This document shows, in pieces, positions 25,580 through 34,402 of a stretch of 47,793 nucleotides of DNA; position 1 is the stretch's first letter; every line of letters starts with the position of its first letter. Position numbers and translations under genes: made by a program. Source of the DNA: Sphingomonadaceae bacterium (GTDB lineage Bacteria; Pseudomonadota; Alphaproteobacteria; Sphingomonadales; Sphingomonadaceae); NCBI GenBank assembly GCA_025359425.1, contig JANYGC010000094.1, forward strand, positions 1-47,793, given 5' to 3'. Below the pieces are notes generated by a model. That model ran no database searches and had not been told where the DNA came from. It saw nothing but the letters and a program-made list of their open reading frames with translations.

Positions 25580-26455
25580 ATGTGCGATGATCTGACCGCT
25601 CACGAGGAAGAGGCCGCGCTTGCCGCGAGCGGGCTCAACCGCCGCCAGTTTGCCGCGATCAGCGCCGCTGGAGTGCTCGCTGCCTGCACCGGCAGCCAGA
25701 GCGAGGCCAAGCCGCGCGCGGGCTTCACCGAAAGCACCGTCGCGATCACCACCCCCGATGGTAGCGCCGACGCGTTCTTCGTGCGTCCGGCCAAGGGCAA
25801 GCATCCCGCGATCATCATGTGGCCCGACATCGCCGGATCGCGCCCGGCCTACATGGAAATGGGCCGCCAGCTCGCCTCGGCAGGCTATGCGGTGCTGGTG
25901 GTCAATCACTATTACCGCTCGGCCAAAGCGCCGATCATGGCCTCGATGGCCGAATGGCGTACGCCCGAGGGGCAGGCCAAACTCAAGCCGATGATCGCCG
26001 CGATCACGCCGCAGGGGGTGACCACCGACACGATGGCCTTCGTCGCCTGGCTCGACAAGCAGCCCGCAACCGAGCGCAAACGCGGGATCGGGACCATCGG
26101 CTATTGCATGACCGGGCCTTATACCGTGCGCGCCGCTGCTGCCGTGCCGCGGCGGATCAAGGCGGCGGTTTCGTGCCACGGCGGGGGCCTCGTCACCACA
26201 GCGCCCGACAGCCCGCACAAGCTGATCGCCAGTACCCAGGCGAGCTATCTGTTCGCGATCGCCCGCAACGACGATGCCCGCGCGCCGGGTGACAAGGATG
26301 CGCTCAAGGCTGCGGCCAAGGCGGCAGGGCGTCCGGCCGAAGTGGAAGTGTACAACGCCGATCACGGCTGGTGCACGCTCGACGCGCCGACCTATGACAA
26401 AGCCGAAGCAGCGCGCGCCTGGGCCCGCATATTGGTATTGTTCGGCAAGCTGTAG
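25580..26455 (+). CDS. Dienelactone-hydrolase-family protein with Tat-like lipoprotein signal
   Basis: This is a 291-residue alpha/beta hydrolase of the DLH family. The nucleophile is Cys176 in GTIGYCMTG, and His262 (NADHGW) with Asp231 or Asp232 would complete the triad. Unlike typical cytoplasmic DLH enzymes of about 235 residues, it has an N-terminal extension with a twin-arginine motif (LNRRQF at 19-24), a hydrophobic stretch and a lipobox-like LAAC (Cys36). Export by Tat and lipid anchoring are therefore likely. ATG 25580 follows AAAGGAG; an upstream in-frame ATG near 25502 would span the palindrome. The substrate is unknown. Its divergence from the PQQ dehydrogenase hints at periplasmic alcohol/ester or lactone chemistry. 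Confidence 0.82.
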   Translation: MCDDLTAHEEEAALAASGLNRRQFAAISAAGVLAACTGSQSEAKPRAGFTESTVAITTPDGSADAFFVRPAKGKHPAIIMWPDIAGSRPAYMEMGRQLASAGYAVLVVNHYYRSAKAPIMASMAEWRTPEGQAKLKPMIAAITPQGVTTDTMAFVAWLDKQPATERKRGIGTIGYCMTGPYTVRAAAAVPRRIKAAVSCHGGGLVTTAPDSPHKLIASTQASYLFAIARNDDARAPGDKDALKAAAKAAGRPAEVEVYNADHGWCTLDAPTYDKAEAARAWARILVLFGKL

Positions 26456-26462
26456 CGGGGGG

Positions 26463-26945
26463 TCAGCCCTCGCCGCGCGAATTCGACGAAGTCTTGGGGT
26501 TCACCAGGATCACCACCTCATCGTAAACCGACAGCAGGTGGTTGTCGTACCATTGGTCGAGCACGCATTTGACCCGGCCGAAGAACGCCGGAACTTCTTC
26601 GAGGATATAGTGACCCTTGTATCCGGCACCGGCAGCTTCGGGGTATGTCGGCGGCTTTTCGATGTCGAGCGCCTGGCCTTTGAGATACGAGGCGATTTCG
26701 TCGATGTGCTGGCGCATGGCCATCCGCCGCGAATCGCCGCTGCCGCCGCCGCTGCGGGCGAGGCCCAGCTCTTCCTTGGCCTTGTCGAGCAAGCCCGTCA
26801 GATAGATGTACACGCGGTCCATGTTCTCGCGCTTGAGCGCGATCATGGTGTCGACGTAATCCTTCTGGACACGCAAGGCAGCGGTCTCGGGATGTTCCGA
26901 TCCCCAGAAGCCTTGTTGCCAGTCTTTCGGGTTTTGCTGGATCAT
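26463..26945 (-). CDS. Uncharacterised soluble protein
   Basis: I do not recognise this 160-residue protein beyond a sense that it recurs in sphingomonads. It has no signal peptide or membrane helix. It starts MIQQNPKDWQQGFWGSEHPE, has a helical middle (VQKDYVDTMIALKRENMDRVYIYLTG in pieces, residues 26-51), a glycine/serine linker (ARSGGGSGDS, about 63-72) and ends in a strand-rich part with a single cysteine (FFGRVKCVLDQWYD). The linker suggests two small domains. Codon use is like its neighbours, so it looks native. It converges with the DLH gene, with the stops seven bases apart, and is divergent from the SPFH gene. Confidence 0.65.
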   Translation of the reverse strand: MIQQNPKDWQQGFWGSEHPETAALRVQKDYVDTMIALKRENMDRVYIYLTGLLDKAKEELGLARSGGGSGDSRRMAMRQHIDEIASYLKGQALDIEKPPTYPEAAGAGYKGHYILEEVPAFFGRVKCVLDQWYDNHLLSVYDEVVILVNPKTSSNSRGEG

Positions 26946-27077
26946 GCCCTTGGCCCTACGCCGATATGGTTACCGCGCGGTAAAGCAGCACCCGATTGAC
27001 GCAGCGCGGATTTGCTTGCCGCGGCCAGCGCAGTCGCTAAGATTCAACGCACAATCAAACGAAGGGAAATAGCGCAG

Positions 27078-28001
27078 ATGACCGGCTTCCTGATCGCCCT
27101 GCTGGGCGTGGTGTTCATTTTCCTGCTGATGGGCGTGCGCGTCGTCACCCAAGGATATGTCTATACGATCGAGCGGCTGGGCAAGTTCACCCTCGCCGCG
27201 CAGCCGGGGCTGCACCTGATCATCCCGTTCGTCGACCGGGTCGGGCGCAAGGTCAACATGATGGAGCAGGTCCTCGACATCCCGGGGCAAGAGATCATCA
27301 CCCGCGACAACGCAATGGTCGGGGTCGATGCGATCGTGTTCTTCCAGGTGCTCGATGCGGGCAAGGCGGCTTACGAGGTGTCGAACCTCTATCTCGCGAT
27401 CATGCAGCTCACCACCACCAACTTGCGCACTGTGATGGGTTCGATGGACCTTGATGAAACGCTGTCGCGGCGTGACGAGATCAACGCCAAGCTGCTCCAG
27501 GTGATCGATCACGCGACCGAGCCGTGGGGGGTCAAGATCACCCGGATCGAGATCAAGGACATCCGCCCGCCGGCCGATATTTCCAACGCGATGGCGCGGC
27601 AGATGAAGGCCGAGCGTGAGAAGCGCGCCAACATCCTTGAAGCCGAAGGGTTCCGCCAGGCCGAAATCCTCAAGGCCGAAGGTGAAAAGCAAGCTGCGAT
27701 CCTGTCTGCCGAGGGCCGCAAGGAAGCCGCCTACCGCGACGCCGAAGCCCGCGAGCGCTTGGCCGAGGCCGAAGCGCGCGCAACGCAGGTGGTGTCAGAA
27801 GCGATCGCCACCTCGGGCACCCAGGCGCTCAACTACTTCGTCGCGCAGAAATACACCGAAGCGGTGGCCGCCTTCGCCAACTCGCCCAACGCCAAGACCA
27901 TCCTGTTCCCGGTGGAAGCGACCCAGCTGATCGGGTCGATCGGCGGGATCGGCGCACTTGTGCGCGATGCGCTGGGTGACAGCAGTGGGGCCAAGAAATG
28001 A
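27078..28001 (+). CDS. SPFH/band-7 membrane protein (QmcA/stomatin-like)
   Basis: This is a 307-residue stomatin/prohibitin-family protein. One N-terminal membrane helix ([20 protein letters not shown], residues 4-23) is followed by the SPFH domain with [20 protein letters not shown] (about 34-53) and [21 protein letters not shown] long charged coiled coil comes next ([13 protein letters not shown], about 178-190, through residue 250). The motif [22 protein letters not shown] is typical of the QmcA/slipin branch. It probably forms large ring or cage assemblies in the inner membrane that organise proteases or lipids. Its stop overlaps the NfeD gene start (ATGA), the classical slipin-NfeD pair. 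ATG 27078 follows a GAAGGGAAA SD. Confidence 0.93.
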   Translation: MTGFLIALLGVVFIFLLMGVRVVTQGYVYTIERLGKFTLAAQPGLHLIIPFVDRVGRKVNMMEQVLDIPGQEIITRDNAMVGVDAIVFFQVLDAGKAAYEVSNLYLAIMQLTTTNLRTVMGSMDLDETLSRRDEINAKLLQVIDHATEPWGVKITRIEIKDIRPPADISNAMARQMKAEREKRANILEAEGFRQAEILKAEGEKQAAILSAEGRKEAAYRDAEARERLAEAEARATQVVSEAIATSGTQALNYFVAQKYTEAVAAFANSPNAKTILFPVEATQLIGSIGGIGALVRDALGDSSGAKK

Positions 28002-28447
28002 ACCTCTTTGGCACCACTTACGATCCGCACTGGGCGTGGCTCGCGCTCGGGCTGGTGCTCGCGGTGGGCGAAATGACTATCCCGGGGGTGTTCCTGATCT
28101 GGATGGCCGGGGCGGCGGTGATCACCGGCCTGGTCACCTGGATCGTCCCGTTGTCGGTGCCGTTGCAGGTAGTTCTGTTCGCGGTGCTGTCGATGGCGGC
28201 GGTGTTTATCGGGCGTAACTGGCTGCGCGCCAACCCGATCATTGCCGCCGACCCGATGATGAACGACCGCGGCGGCCGCGCGGTGGGTGAAACGGTACTG
28301 GTCACCACGGTGATCGAAGGCGGTGAAGGCCGGGTCAAGCTGGGTGACAGCGAATGGATCGCCAAAGGCCCCGATGCCGAACCTGGCACCCGGATGAGGG
28401 TCACGGCGCACGACGGCTCGATCCTGATAGTCGAGCATCTGCATTAG
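27998..28447 (+). CDS. NfeD-family membrane protein
   Basis: This is a 149-residue short NfeD protein (the class without a ClpP-like protease domain). Three hydrophobic helices span about residues 13-70 ([54 protein letters not shown]). A C-terminal OB-fold domain follows, with [27 protein letters not shown] (about 96-122). It is the obligate partner of the SPFH protein encoded just upstream, with a four-base overlap. The pair is thought to form membrane microdomain assemblies. Nothing is truncated. Confidence 0.93.
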   Translation: MNLFGTTYDPHWAWLALGLVLAVGEMTIPGVFLIWMAGAAVITGLVTWIVPLSVPLQVVLFAVLSMAAVFIGRNWLRANPIIAADPMMNDRGGRAVGETVLVTTVIEGGEGRVKLGDSEWIAKGPDAEPGTRMRVTAHDGSILIVEHLH

Positions 28448-28589
28448 GCGCGCAGGTTCAGGCAGAGCGATGGAGCGGCGCGGCGAGTGCACCCAATCTC
28501 CGCATTTGCCCCATTAACCCTGCGCGGTATTTGCCTTATGACACGCCTGCCGCGCGCGCCTTGCCCGGTGAGAAGATCGAGAGAGCCCA

Positions 28590-30728
28590 ATGGCCAGGAA
28601 TGATATTCGGCGCGCAGCACCGTCCGGTGGTGGACGATCTGGCAAGGGCGCCAAATCTGCACCCACCGGCTGGCGCTTGGTCTTCCGCCGGCTGTTCGTG
28701 TGGGGCGGTTCGCTGGGCCTGCTCGGGCTGGTCTCGCTGATGGTCGCGGTGGGTCTTGCGGCGCGTTCATTGCCCGATTTCGACCAGCTCAAGGCCAGCC
28801 AGAACGAACAGATGATCGTCGTCCGCGCGCGTGATGGGACCGAACTGGTCACGATCGGGCCAAGCTATGGCAAATGGCTGCCCGCCGGGCAGATCCCGCA
28901 AGTGATGAAGGACGCGATCCTCTCGACCGAAGACAAGCGCTACTATTCACACATCGGGGTCGATCCGATCGGGGTGGCGCGCTCGGTCCAGATCCGGGTC
29001 CAGAGCGGCACCTGGCGGCAGGGCGGCTCGACCATCACCCAGCAGCTCGCGCGCACGGTGTTCCTCAACAACACCAAGACCTTCGGGCGCAAGCTGCGCG
29101 AAGGGGTGCTGGCGCTGGCGCTCGAATGGAAGTTTTCAAAGTCGCAAATCCTCGAGCTGTACCTCAACAAAGTCTATTTCGGCGGCGGCGCTTACGGGGT
29201 GGATTCGGCCGCGCGCAAGTTCTTCGGCCACAGCGGCGACCGGCTCTCGCTACCCGAAGCAGCGATCGTCGCCGGGCTGGTCAAGGCGCCTTCGCACTAT
29301 GCCCCGACCGCCGATGCCGAAGCCGCCGTGGGCCGCGGACAGGTGGTGCTCGGGCTGATGGTCGAGAACCAGAAAGTCACCAGCGCAGAAGCGCAGGATG
29401 TGGATTTCAAGGGCATGAAGTTCGCGCAGGAAAGCGGCCAGAACTCGGTCCGCTACTTCACCGACTGGGCCTTGCCGCAGCTCGATCTGCTGCTCCCCGA
29501 CAATACCGAACCGATCGAGGTCTGGACCACGCTCGATCCCAAGTTGCAGGGCGCGGCGACCGATTCGATTCAGCGCAACGTGCCGGGCGGAGCGCAAGGC
29601 GCGCTGGTCAGTCTCGATCGCGACGGCGCGGTGCTCGCTCTGGTCGGGGGGACCGACTATGTCACTTCGAACTACAACCGCGCGACCAATGCCATGCGCC
29701 AGCCGGGATCGGCGTGGAAGCTGTTTGTCTATCTCGCCGCGCTTGAATCGGGTTACACCCCGACCAGCGAAGTGGTCGACGAACCGGTCACGATCCAGGG
29801 CTGGAGCCCGCGCAATTCGGGCGGGACTTACGCTGGCAAAATCGACGTCCGCACCGCCTTTGCCTATTCCAAGAACACCGTCGCGGCGCAGCTTGGCAAT
29901 GAAGTGGGTTTTTCGGCCGTCGCCGGGATGGCGCGGCGGTTCGGGATCACCACCCCGATTGCGACCGTGCCCTCGATGGTGCTGGGCTCGAACGAAGTCC
30001 GCCTGATCGACATGACCCGCGCTTTTGCCGCGGTTTCGGCGAATGGCCAGGCGATCGAGCCTTATGGCATCGCCAAGGTCTCGACCACCGCCGGGCGGGT
30101 GCTGTACCAGCACGCCGCCAAGCAGGGTGCTTCGCTGGTCCCGGCGAGCGTCAGCGCGGGGATCACCGATTTGCTGCAAACCGCGGTCAGCATCGGCACG
30201 GGGCGCGCAGCGCAGATCGGGCGTCCGGTTGCGGGCAAGACCGGGACCACCACCTCGAACAAGGACGGCTGGTTCCTCGGCTTCTCGAGCGGGGTCACCA
30301 CCGGCGTGTGGATGGGCCGCGACGACGACAAACCGGTACCCGGATTGCAAGGCGGGACCGCTCCAGCGCGGGCCTTTGCCGCCTATATGAAGATCGCGGT
30401 GGCAGGCCGCCCGGTCGAGCAGTTCCAGACTCAGGCCCAGCTGCCCAGCTGGCAGCTCGAGCCCGATGACGAAGCCAATTTCAGCGGCCGGCCCGAGGAT
30501 TATTACTACGTTGACGAACAGGGCAACCTGGTCGAACCGGCGGCACCGCCAGCTGACGAGCGGCCCAAGGCCCCGGTCCAGGACGCCCCGGCGCCGGGCG
30601 GCAACAACGGCGGGCTCGTCCCGGTCCAGCTCCCGCCAGCGGCGAACGACGATTTCCTCAACGAGGCAACCGGTGGCGGGAAACCCGCGGCCCGGTCAGA
30701 CGGCAGCCCGCCGCCCCGGCCGAACTAG
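28590..30728 (+). CDS. Penicillin-binding protein 1A, bifunctional peptidoglycan synthase
   Basis: This 712-residue class A PBP polymerises and cross-links peptidoglycan in the periplasm. After a basic cytoplasmic tail and one membrane helix (about 38-58), the GT51 glycosyltransferase domain shows STEDKRYYSHIGVD (catalytic Glu114) and GGSTITQQLAR (146-155). The transpeptidase domain has SxxK at Ser374-Lys377 (PGSAWK), SKN at 427-429 and KTGTT at 550-554. The tail from about residue 640 is rich in Pro, Ala and Gly and ends in low-complexity sequence. A 142-base upstream gap could hold its promoter; I see no distinctive site in it. It faces the convergent DegP gene. Confidence 0.95.
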   Translation: MARNDIRRAAPSGGGRSGKGAKSAPTGWRLVFRRLFVWGGSLGLLGLVSLMVAVGLAARSLPDFDQLKASQNEQMIVVRARDGTELVTIGPSYGKWLPAGQIPQVMKDAILSTEDKRYYSHIGVDPIGVARSVQIRVQSGTWRQGGSTITQQLARTVFLNNTKTFGRKLREGVLALALEWKFSKSQILELYLNKVYFGGGAYGVDSAARKFFGHSGDRLSLPEAAIVAGLVKAPSHYAPTADAEAAVGRGQVVLGLMVENQKVTSAEAQDVDFKGMKFAQESGQNSVRYFTDWALPQLDLLLPDNTEPIEVWTTLDPKLQGAATDSIQRNVPGGAQGALVSLDRDGAVLALVGGTDYVTSNYNRATNAMRQPGSAWKLFVYLAALESGYTPTSEVVDEPVTIQGWSPRNSGGTYAGKIDVRTAFAYSKNTVAAQLGNEVGFSAVAGMARRFGITTPIATVPSMVLGSNEVRLIDMTRAFAAVSANGQAIEPYGIAKVSTTAGRVLYQHAAKQGASLVPASVSAGITDLLQTAVSIGTGRAAQIGRPVAGKTGTTTSNKDGWFLGFSSGVTTGVWMGRDDDKPVPGLQGGTAPARAFAAYMKIAVAGRPVEQFQTQAQLPSWQLEPDDEANFSGRPEDYYYVDEQGNLVEPAAPPADERPKAPVQDAPAPGGNNGGLVPVQLPPAANDDFLNEATGGGKPAARSDGSPPPRPN

Positions 30729-30751
30729 CAGCCGGGGGGCGGGGCAGAAGC

Positions 30752-32260
30752 CTAACGCAACCGCAGCGCGATAAACACCGTGCCGGGCTGGCCCGGGCGT
30801 TGCACTTCGAGCGTCAGGCTCGGGCGTCCGGCCGCCTTGGCCGCCTTGATCGCGGCTTCGAACTGCGCGACCCCGTTGATCGGCGCGAAGTTGGCTGCGA
30901 TCAGGATATCGCCCTGCTGCAACCCCTTGTTGGCTGCATCCGACGCGCTGTCGATCGAGGCAACCACCACGCCTTTGGTATCGGCGGGCACTTGCAGCCG
31001 CTGCGCCAGCGCCGGGGTCATGCCGAGGATTTGCAAGCCCAAAGCGTCGCCGGCAAGGCCCTCACCCTGCTTTTCGGGTGAGGCGAACGGGTTGGCCGGA
31101 GCTGGTGGCTGGCCGAAGGTCTTGGCCATCTCGTCCTGTGTCGGACGTTTTGCGACCAGCGCGGTGATCGTCATCGGACGGCCCTGGCGCAGCACGTCGA
31201 TCGGGATGCGCGTGCCCGGCGCGAGATCGGCAACAATCGCCGACAAGGTATGGTCGGGGGTCACCTCGACCCCGTTGACCTTGAGCACGATATCGCCCGG
31301 CTTGATCCCGGCCTGCGCGGCGGGCAGCCCCGGTGGGACCGCCCGGACCAGCTCGCCGCGGTTATGCGGCAGGCCAAGCGAATCGGCGATCTCGTCGGTT
31401 ATCTGCTGCATCTGCACGCCAAGAAACCCGCGCTCGATCGCCTTACCCGCGATTAGCTTTTCGACGATTGGCTTGGCGGTATCAGCGGGAATAGCGAAGC
31501 CGATTCCGATATTTCCTTCGGCGGGGGCAACGATCCAGTTGTTAATCCCGATCACCTGGCCGCGCATATCGAACATAGGACCACCTGAATTTCCCCGATT
31601 TATTGCGGTATCAGTTTGAATGTAGTGTTCGTATGCTCCACTGCCAGTGTTGCGATTGACTGCACTGACGATCCCCGAAGTAACCGTGCCGCCAAGCCCG
31701 AACGGGTTGCCGATGGCGATCACCCAGTCGCCCGCGCGGGCCTTGCTCGATTGCCCGAACTGAACAAACGGCAACGGCCCCTTGGCATCGATCTTGAGCA
31801 CCGCGATATCCGATTCGGGATCGCGCCCGACAATCCGCGCATTGTATTCGGTGCCGTCGGCCAAGGTGACCATCACCGCATCGGCGGCGCCCTTCTGATC
31901 AAGACTGATGACGTGATTGTTGGTCACGAGATAGCCGTCGGCCGAAACAATAAAGCCCGAACCCTGTGCTTCGGCAAGGCGCGCCGAAGCACCGCCGCCG
32001 CCCATCATCGCGCCCAGCGGGCTGTTCGCCAGCGGATTGTCGACCTGGACCTTCTGCCGCACCGCGATGTTGACCACCGCAGGCTGAAGCTGCGCGGTGA
32101 GGTCGGCAAAGCTGGCGGGGGCACCGGCGCGGGGCACCACGTCCTGCATCCGGCTCTGGTCGTTCTGGGCGACCTGCGCGCCCGCAGGCAGCCCGGTGGT
32201 CAGCGAAAGTGCCGCGCCGCCCAGCAGCAGCGCCGTAGTAACTCCATATGCGTATCGCAC
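30752..32260 (-). CDS. Periplasmic serine endoprotease, DegP/HtrA (Do) family
   Basis: This 502-residue protein has a signal peptide (ends PAGAQ at about 29), a trypsin-like domain with His116 (TNNHVI), Asp151 (SDIAVLK) and Ser225 (RGNSGGP), and two PDZ domains. The first PDZ (about 270-350) contains GFLGVQMQQI and the second (about 400-500) QGDILIAANFAPING. It degrades or refolds misfolded envelope proteins. It lies 100 bases downstream of hflC on the same strand. The hflK-hflC-degP order is common in Alphaproteobacteria. The linker before the protease domain is glycine-rich (MMGGGGAS), as in Do proteases with a flexible LA loop. Confidence 0.94.
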   Translation of the reverse strand: MRYAYGVTTALLLGGAALSLTTGLPAGAQVAQNDQSRMQDVVPRAGAPASFADLTAQLQPAVVNIAVRQKVQVDNPLANSPLGAMMGGGGASARLAEAQGSGFIVSADGYLVTNNHVISLDQKGAADAVMVTLADGTEYNARIVGRDPESDIAVLKIDAKGPLPFVQFGQSSKARAGDWVIAIGNPFGLGGTVTSGIVSAVNRNTGSGAYEHYIQTDTAINRGNSGGPMFDMRGQVIGINNWIVAPAEGNIGIGFAIPADTAKPIVEKLIAGKAIERGFLGVQMQQITDEIADSLGLPHNRGELVRAVPPGLPAAQAGIKPGDIVLKVNGVEVTPDHTLSAIVADLAPGTRIPIDVLRQGRPMTITALVAKRPTQDEMAKTFGQPPAPANPFASPEKQGEGLAGDALGLQILGMTPALAQRLQVPADTKGVVVASIDSASDAANKGLQQGDILIAANFAPINGVAQFEAAIKAAKAAGRPSLTLEVQRPGQPGTVFIALRLR

Positions 32261-32360
32261 CGTTTCAGTTCCTCGCTTTGAAAGTCAAACATACCGGACC
32301 CGGGTGGCGGTCTCACGCCGCCGGGCCTGAACGGAATTTGAATAAGCTGCTGACCGGCTG

Positions 32361-33212
32361 CTACTTTCCGTTGAAGTGCTTGAGATAGTCGCTGTCGGGC
32401 GGGATTACGATAGTCGCCGCGCCTTTGCGGGCCGGATCGCCGAAATTGGCCGCATAATTGCGCAGCGAGGCGAAATAGTCGTAAAATTCCGGGTCTTGCC
32501 CGGCGCTCTTCTGCAGAATGCCGGCCGCCGTGGCATCGCCCTCGGCAACGATCTGGCGGGCGTCTTGTGCGCTCCCGTCCTGGATCTCCCAGGCCTGGCG
32601 GTTGTGACGGTCTTCCATCCGGGCAAAGGCAAGCTTCTGCCCCCCTTCGGGCAACACCACCCGCCCGATCCGCAGATCCACCACTTGCACCCCGTAGGTC
32701 CGCAGTTTGGCATCGAGCGCCGAAAGGATCTGCCGCCCGCCGCCGCCGCTGCCCGGCTGGGCAATCACCCCGGCGGGACGCTGCGACAATTTTTCCTCGA
32801 GCAGCGAGGGCAGGATCGCGCCGATCTGGTCTTTGACCTTGTCGCCGCTCCCGAGCGACGACACCAGCCGGACCGGGTCGATGATCCGGTAGGTCACATC
32901 GGTATCGACCAGCAGCACCTGCGCGTCAGAAGTGTGGACTTTCTGGTCGCCGAGCGAAACGCCCTGAAGGCCGCGGGCGACCCAGATCACGCGATCGACG
33001 AATGGCAGCTTCAACACTGCGCCGGCGCCGCTGGTCGGCACCGCACCCTCGGGGCGGAAGCGGTTGACCACGCTGAGCGGCGCGCCGAACCGGGTGATCA
33101 CCGCCTGCTCGCCTTCGCTCACCATGACCACGCTCGATGCGGCGAGGAGCGCCAGCCCGGCCAGAACGAACAAGGCGGCGCGGGTTCTGCGGATGGTGCG
33201 GGTCATGGTCAC
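32361..33212 (-). CDS. hflC: HflC, FtsH-protease modulator subunit
   Basis: This is a 283-residue SPFH protein of the HflC type. An N-terminal helix (AALFVLAGLALLAASSVVMV, about 12-31) leads into GEQAVITRFGAPLSVV, the family opening, then VDRVIWVARGLQGVSLGDQKVHTSDAQVLLVD in the SPFH core. It ends with the YFASLRNYA region and short tail (DYLKHFNGK). HflK and HflC form a large periplasmic cage around FtsH hexamers and limit its access to membrane substrates. GTG 33212 overlaps the hflK stop by four bases (GTGA); an ATG six bases later is also possible. Confidence 0.93.
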   Translation of the reverse strand: MTMTRTIRRTRAALFVLAGLALLAASSVVMVSEGEQAVITRFGAPLSVVNRFRPEGAVPTSGAGAVLKLPFVDRVIWVARGLQGVSLGDQKVHTSDAQVLLVDTDVTYRIIDPVRLVSSLGSGDKVKDQIGAILPSLLEEKLSQRPAGVIAQPGSGGGGRQILSALDAKLRTYGVQVVDLRIGRVVLPEGGQKLAFARMEDRHNRQAWEIQDGSAQDARQIVAEGDATAAGILQKSAGQDPEFYDYFASLRNYAANFGDPARKGAATIVIPPDSDYLKHFNGK

Positions 33213-34285
33213 TGCCCCCCTTGCGCTTGTGCTTGCGGCTGCGGCGCAGCGGCCTTGGCGTCGGGGCTGGGCGGGGCGGTGGCAGGCACGCCGGTGCCGC
33301 CGATCACCACCGGGTTGTTGCGCAGCACGCGCGCCATCATGTCGTCGTACATCTTGCGGCGGGTCACTGCCGGCGCGATCTGGTAACGGGCATAGGCCTT
33401 GTCGAAGTCTTGCGCCTCAAGCGTTGCATCGCGAATGATCTGGTCCTGATAGCGGTCGGCATCCTCGCGGTTCTTTGCTGCGCCTTCCTTGGCCGCGCCG
33501 ATCTTCTGGAAGGTATCGTTGAGCCGGGCCGGCGGCCCCGCGCGCAGCACTTCGACTGCCGAGACCGTGACCCCGGCGTGCCACGCGTCGAGCACTTTCT
33601 GGACCCGCCCGAGTACGCGCTGCTGCAGGTCGGCCTGGCGCTTGCCGCTCCACAGCGCGTCAAACGGCAGCTCGGCCACTCCAGCGCGCATCTCGGCATC
33701 GGCAAGGCGGCGAATCGCGGCTTCGCCATCGGGCAGGTTGAAGGTGAACTGCTTGAGATCGCTGATCCGCCAGCGGATTTGGAAGGTCACGTCGATCAGC
33801 TCGCCGTCACTGGTCGGCATCAGTGTTTCGGATTCCTTTTCAGGCAACTGAGTGCGCACTTCGCTTCCGGTCTGCTGACGCAATACCGTCTGCAGCGGCC
33901 ACGGCGAAGTCATGTGCAGCCCCGGGCCGATTGTGGCGCTATAACGCCCCATCGTGGTGACCAGCGCGCGCTCGTCCTGCGCCAGCACATGGACCGAGGT
34001 TGAGAGCAGCCAGGCGCCAATCGTGCCCGCCACGAGCCACGGCAACCAGCGCAGCCCCACATTGCTGCCTTGCGGAATCAGGCCGCCGGGCAAGCCGCCA
34101 CCGCGGCCCTTGCGGAAAATATCGTCGATACTCGCCGAACGGCGCGGCGGGCTGTCCGGCTCGGGGGTCAACCACGGATTGCGCGGCGCTTCGCCCTCGC
34201 TTGGCGGAGGTGCTGGCTCTGCTGCGGGAGCGTCCGCCGGAGCCTCGCCCCCACTGGCGCCCCACGGGCCATCGTTTTTCGCCAT
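33209..34285 (-). CDS. hflK: HflK, FtsH-protease modulator subunit
   Basis: This is a 358-residue SPFH protein. The N-terminal cytoplasmic tail is rich in Pro, Ala and Gly and includes the conserved SIDDIFRKGRGGGLPGG (about 52-68). A single helix (WLPWLVAGTIGAWLLSTSVHVL, about 80-101) and the SPFH domain follow (DERALVTTMGRYSATIGPGLHM split around 103-124). The C-terminus is an Ala/Pro/Gln-rich tail. It partners with HflC, whose gene overlaps its stop. I chose ATG 34285 (MAKNDGPWG), preceded by GGGGAA; an in-frame ATG at 34327 would add 14 residues without family similarity. It is divergent from the mrp gene. Confidence 0.93.
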   Translation of the reverse strand: MAKNDGPWGASGGEAPADAPAAEPAPPPSEGEAPRNPWLTPEPDSPPRRSASIDDIFRKGRGGGLPGGLIPQGSNVGLRWLPWLVAGTIGAWLLSTSVHVLAQDERALVTTMGRYSATIGPGLHMTSPWPLQTVLRQQTGSEVRTQLPEKESETLMPTSDGELIDVTFQIRWRISDLKQFTFNLPDGEAAIRRLADAEMRAGVAELPFDALWSGKRQADLQQRVLGRVQKVLDAWHAGVTVSAVEVLRAGPPARLNDTFQKIGAAKEGAAKNREDADRYQDQIIRDATLEAQDFDKAYARYQIAPAVTRRKMYDDMMARVLRNNPVVIGGTGVPATAPPSPDAKAAAPQPQAQAQGGQ

Positions 34286-34402
34286 GGCTTGCGGTTCCCC
34301 GCGTCCGAACCTGTCTGAACCTTGCATGCTGGGGACTATAGGGTCGGCGCGCGCACAAAAACAGTGTCTCGCCCGCCTTTTTAGTTGCTAGAGGCTGGCG
34401 CG

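Noticed and set aside
24511..25590. A 359-codon plus-strand frame opposite the PQQ dehydrogenase
   Set aside because: The minus-strand dehydrogenase has its full set of ligands and haem motif; the opposite frame has no recognisable features.
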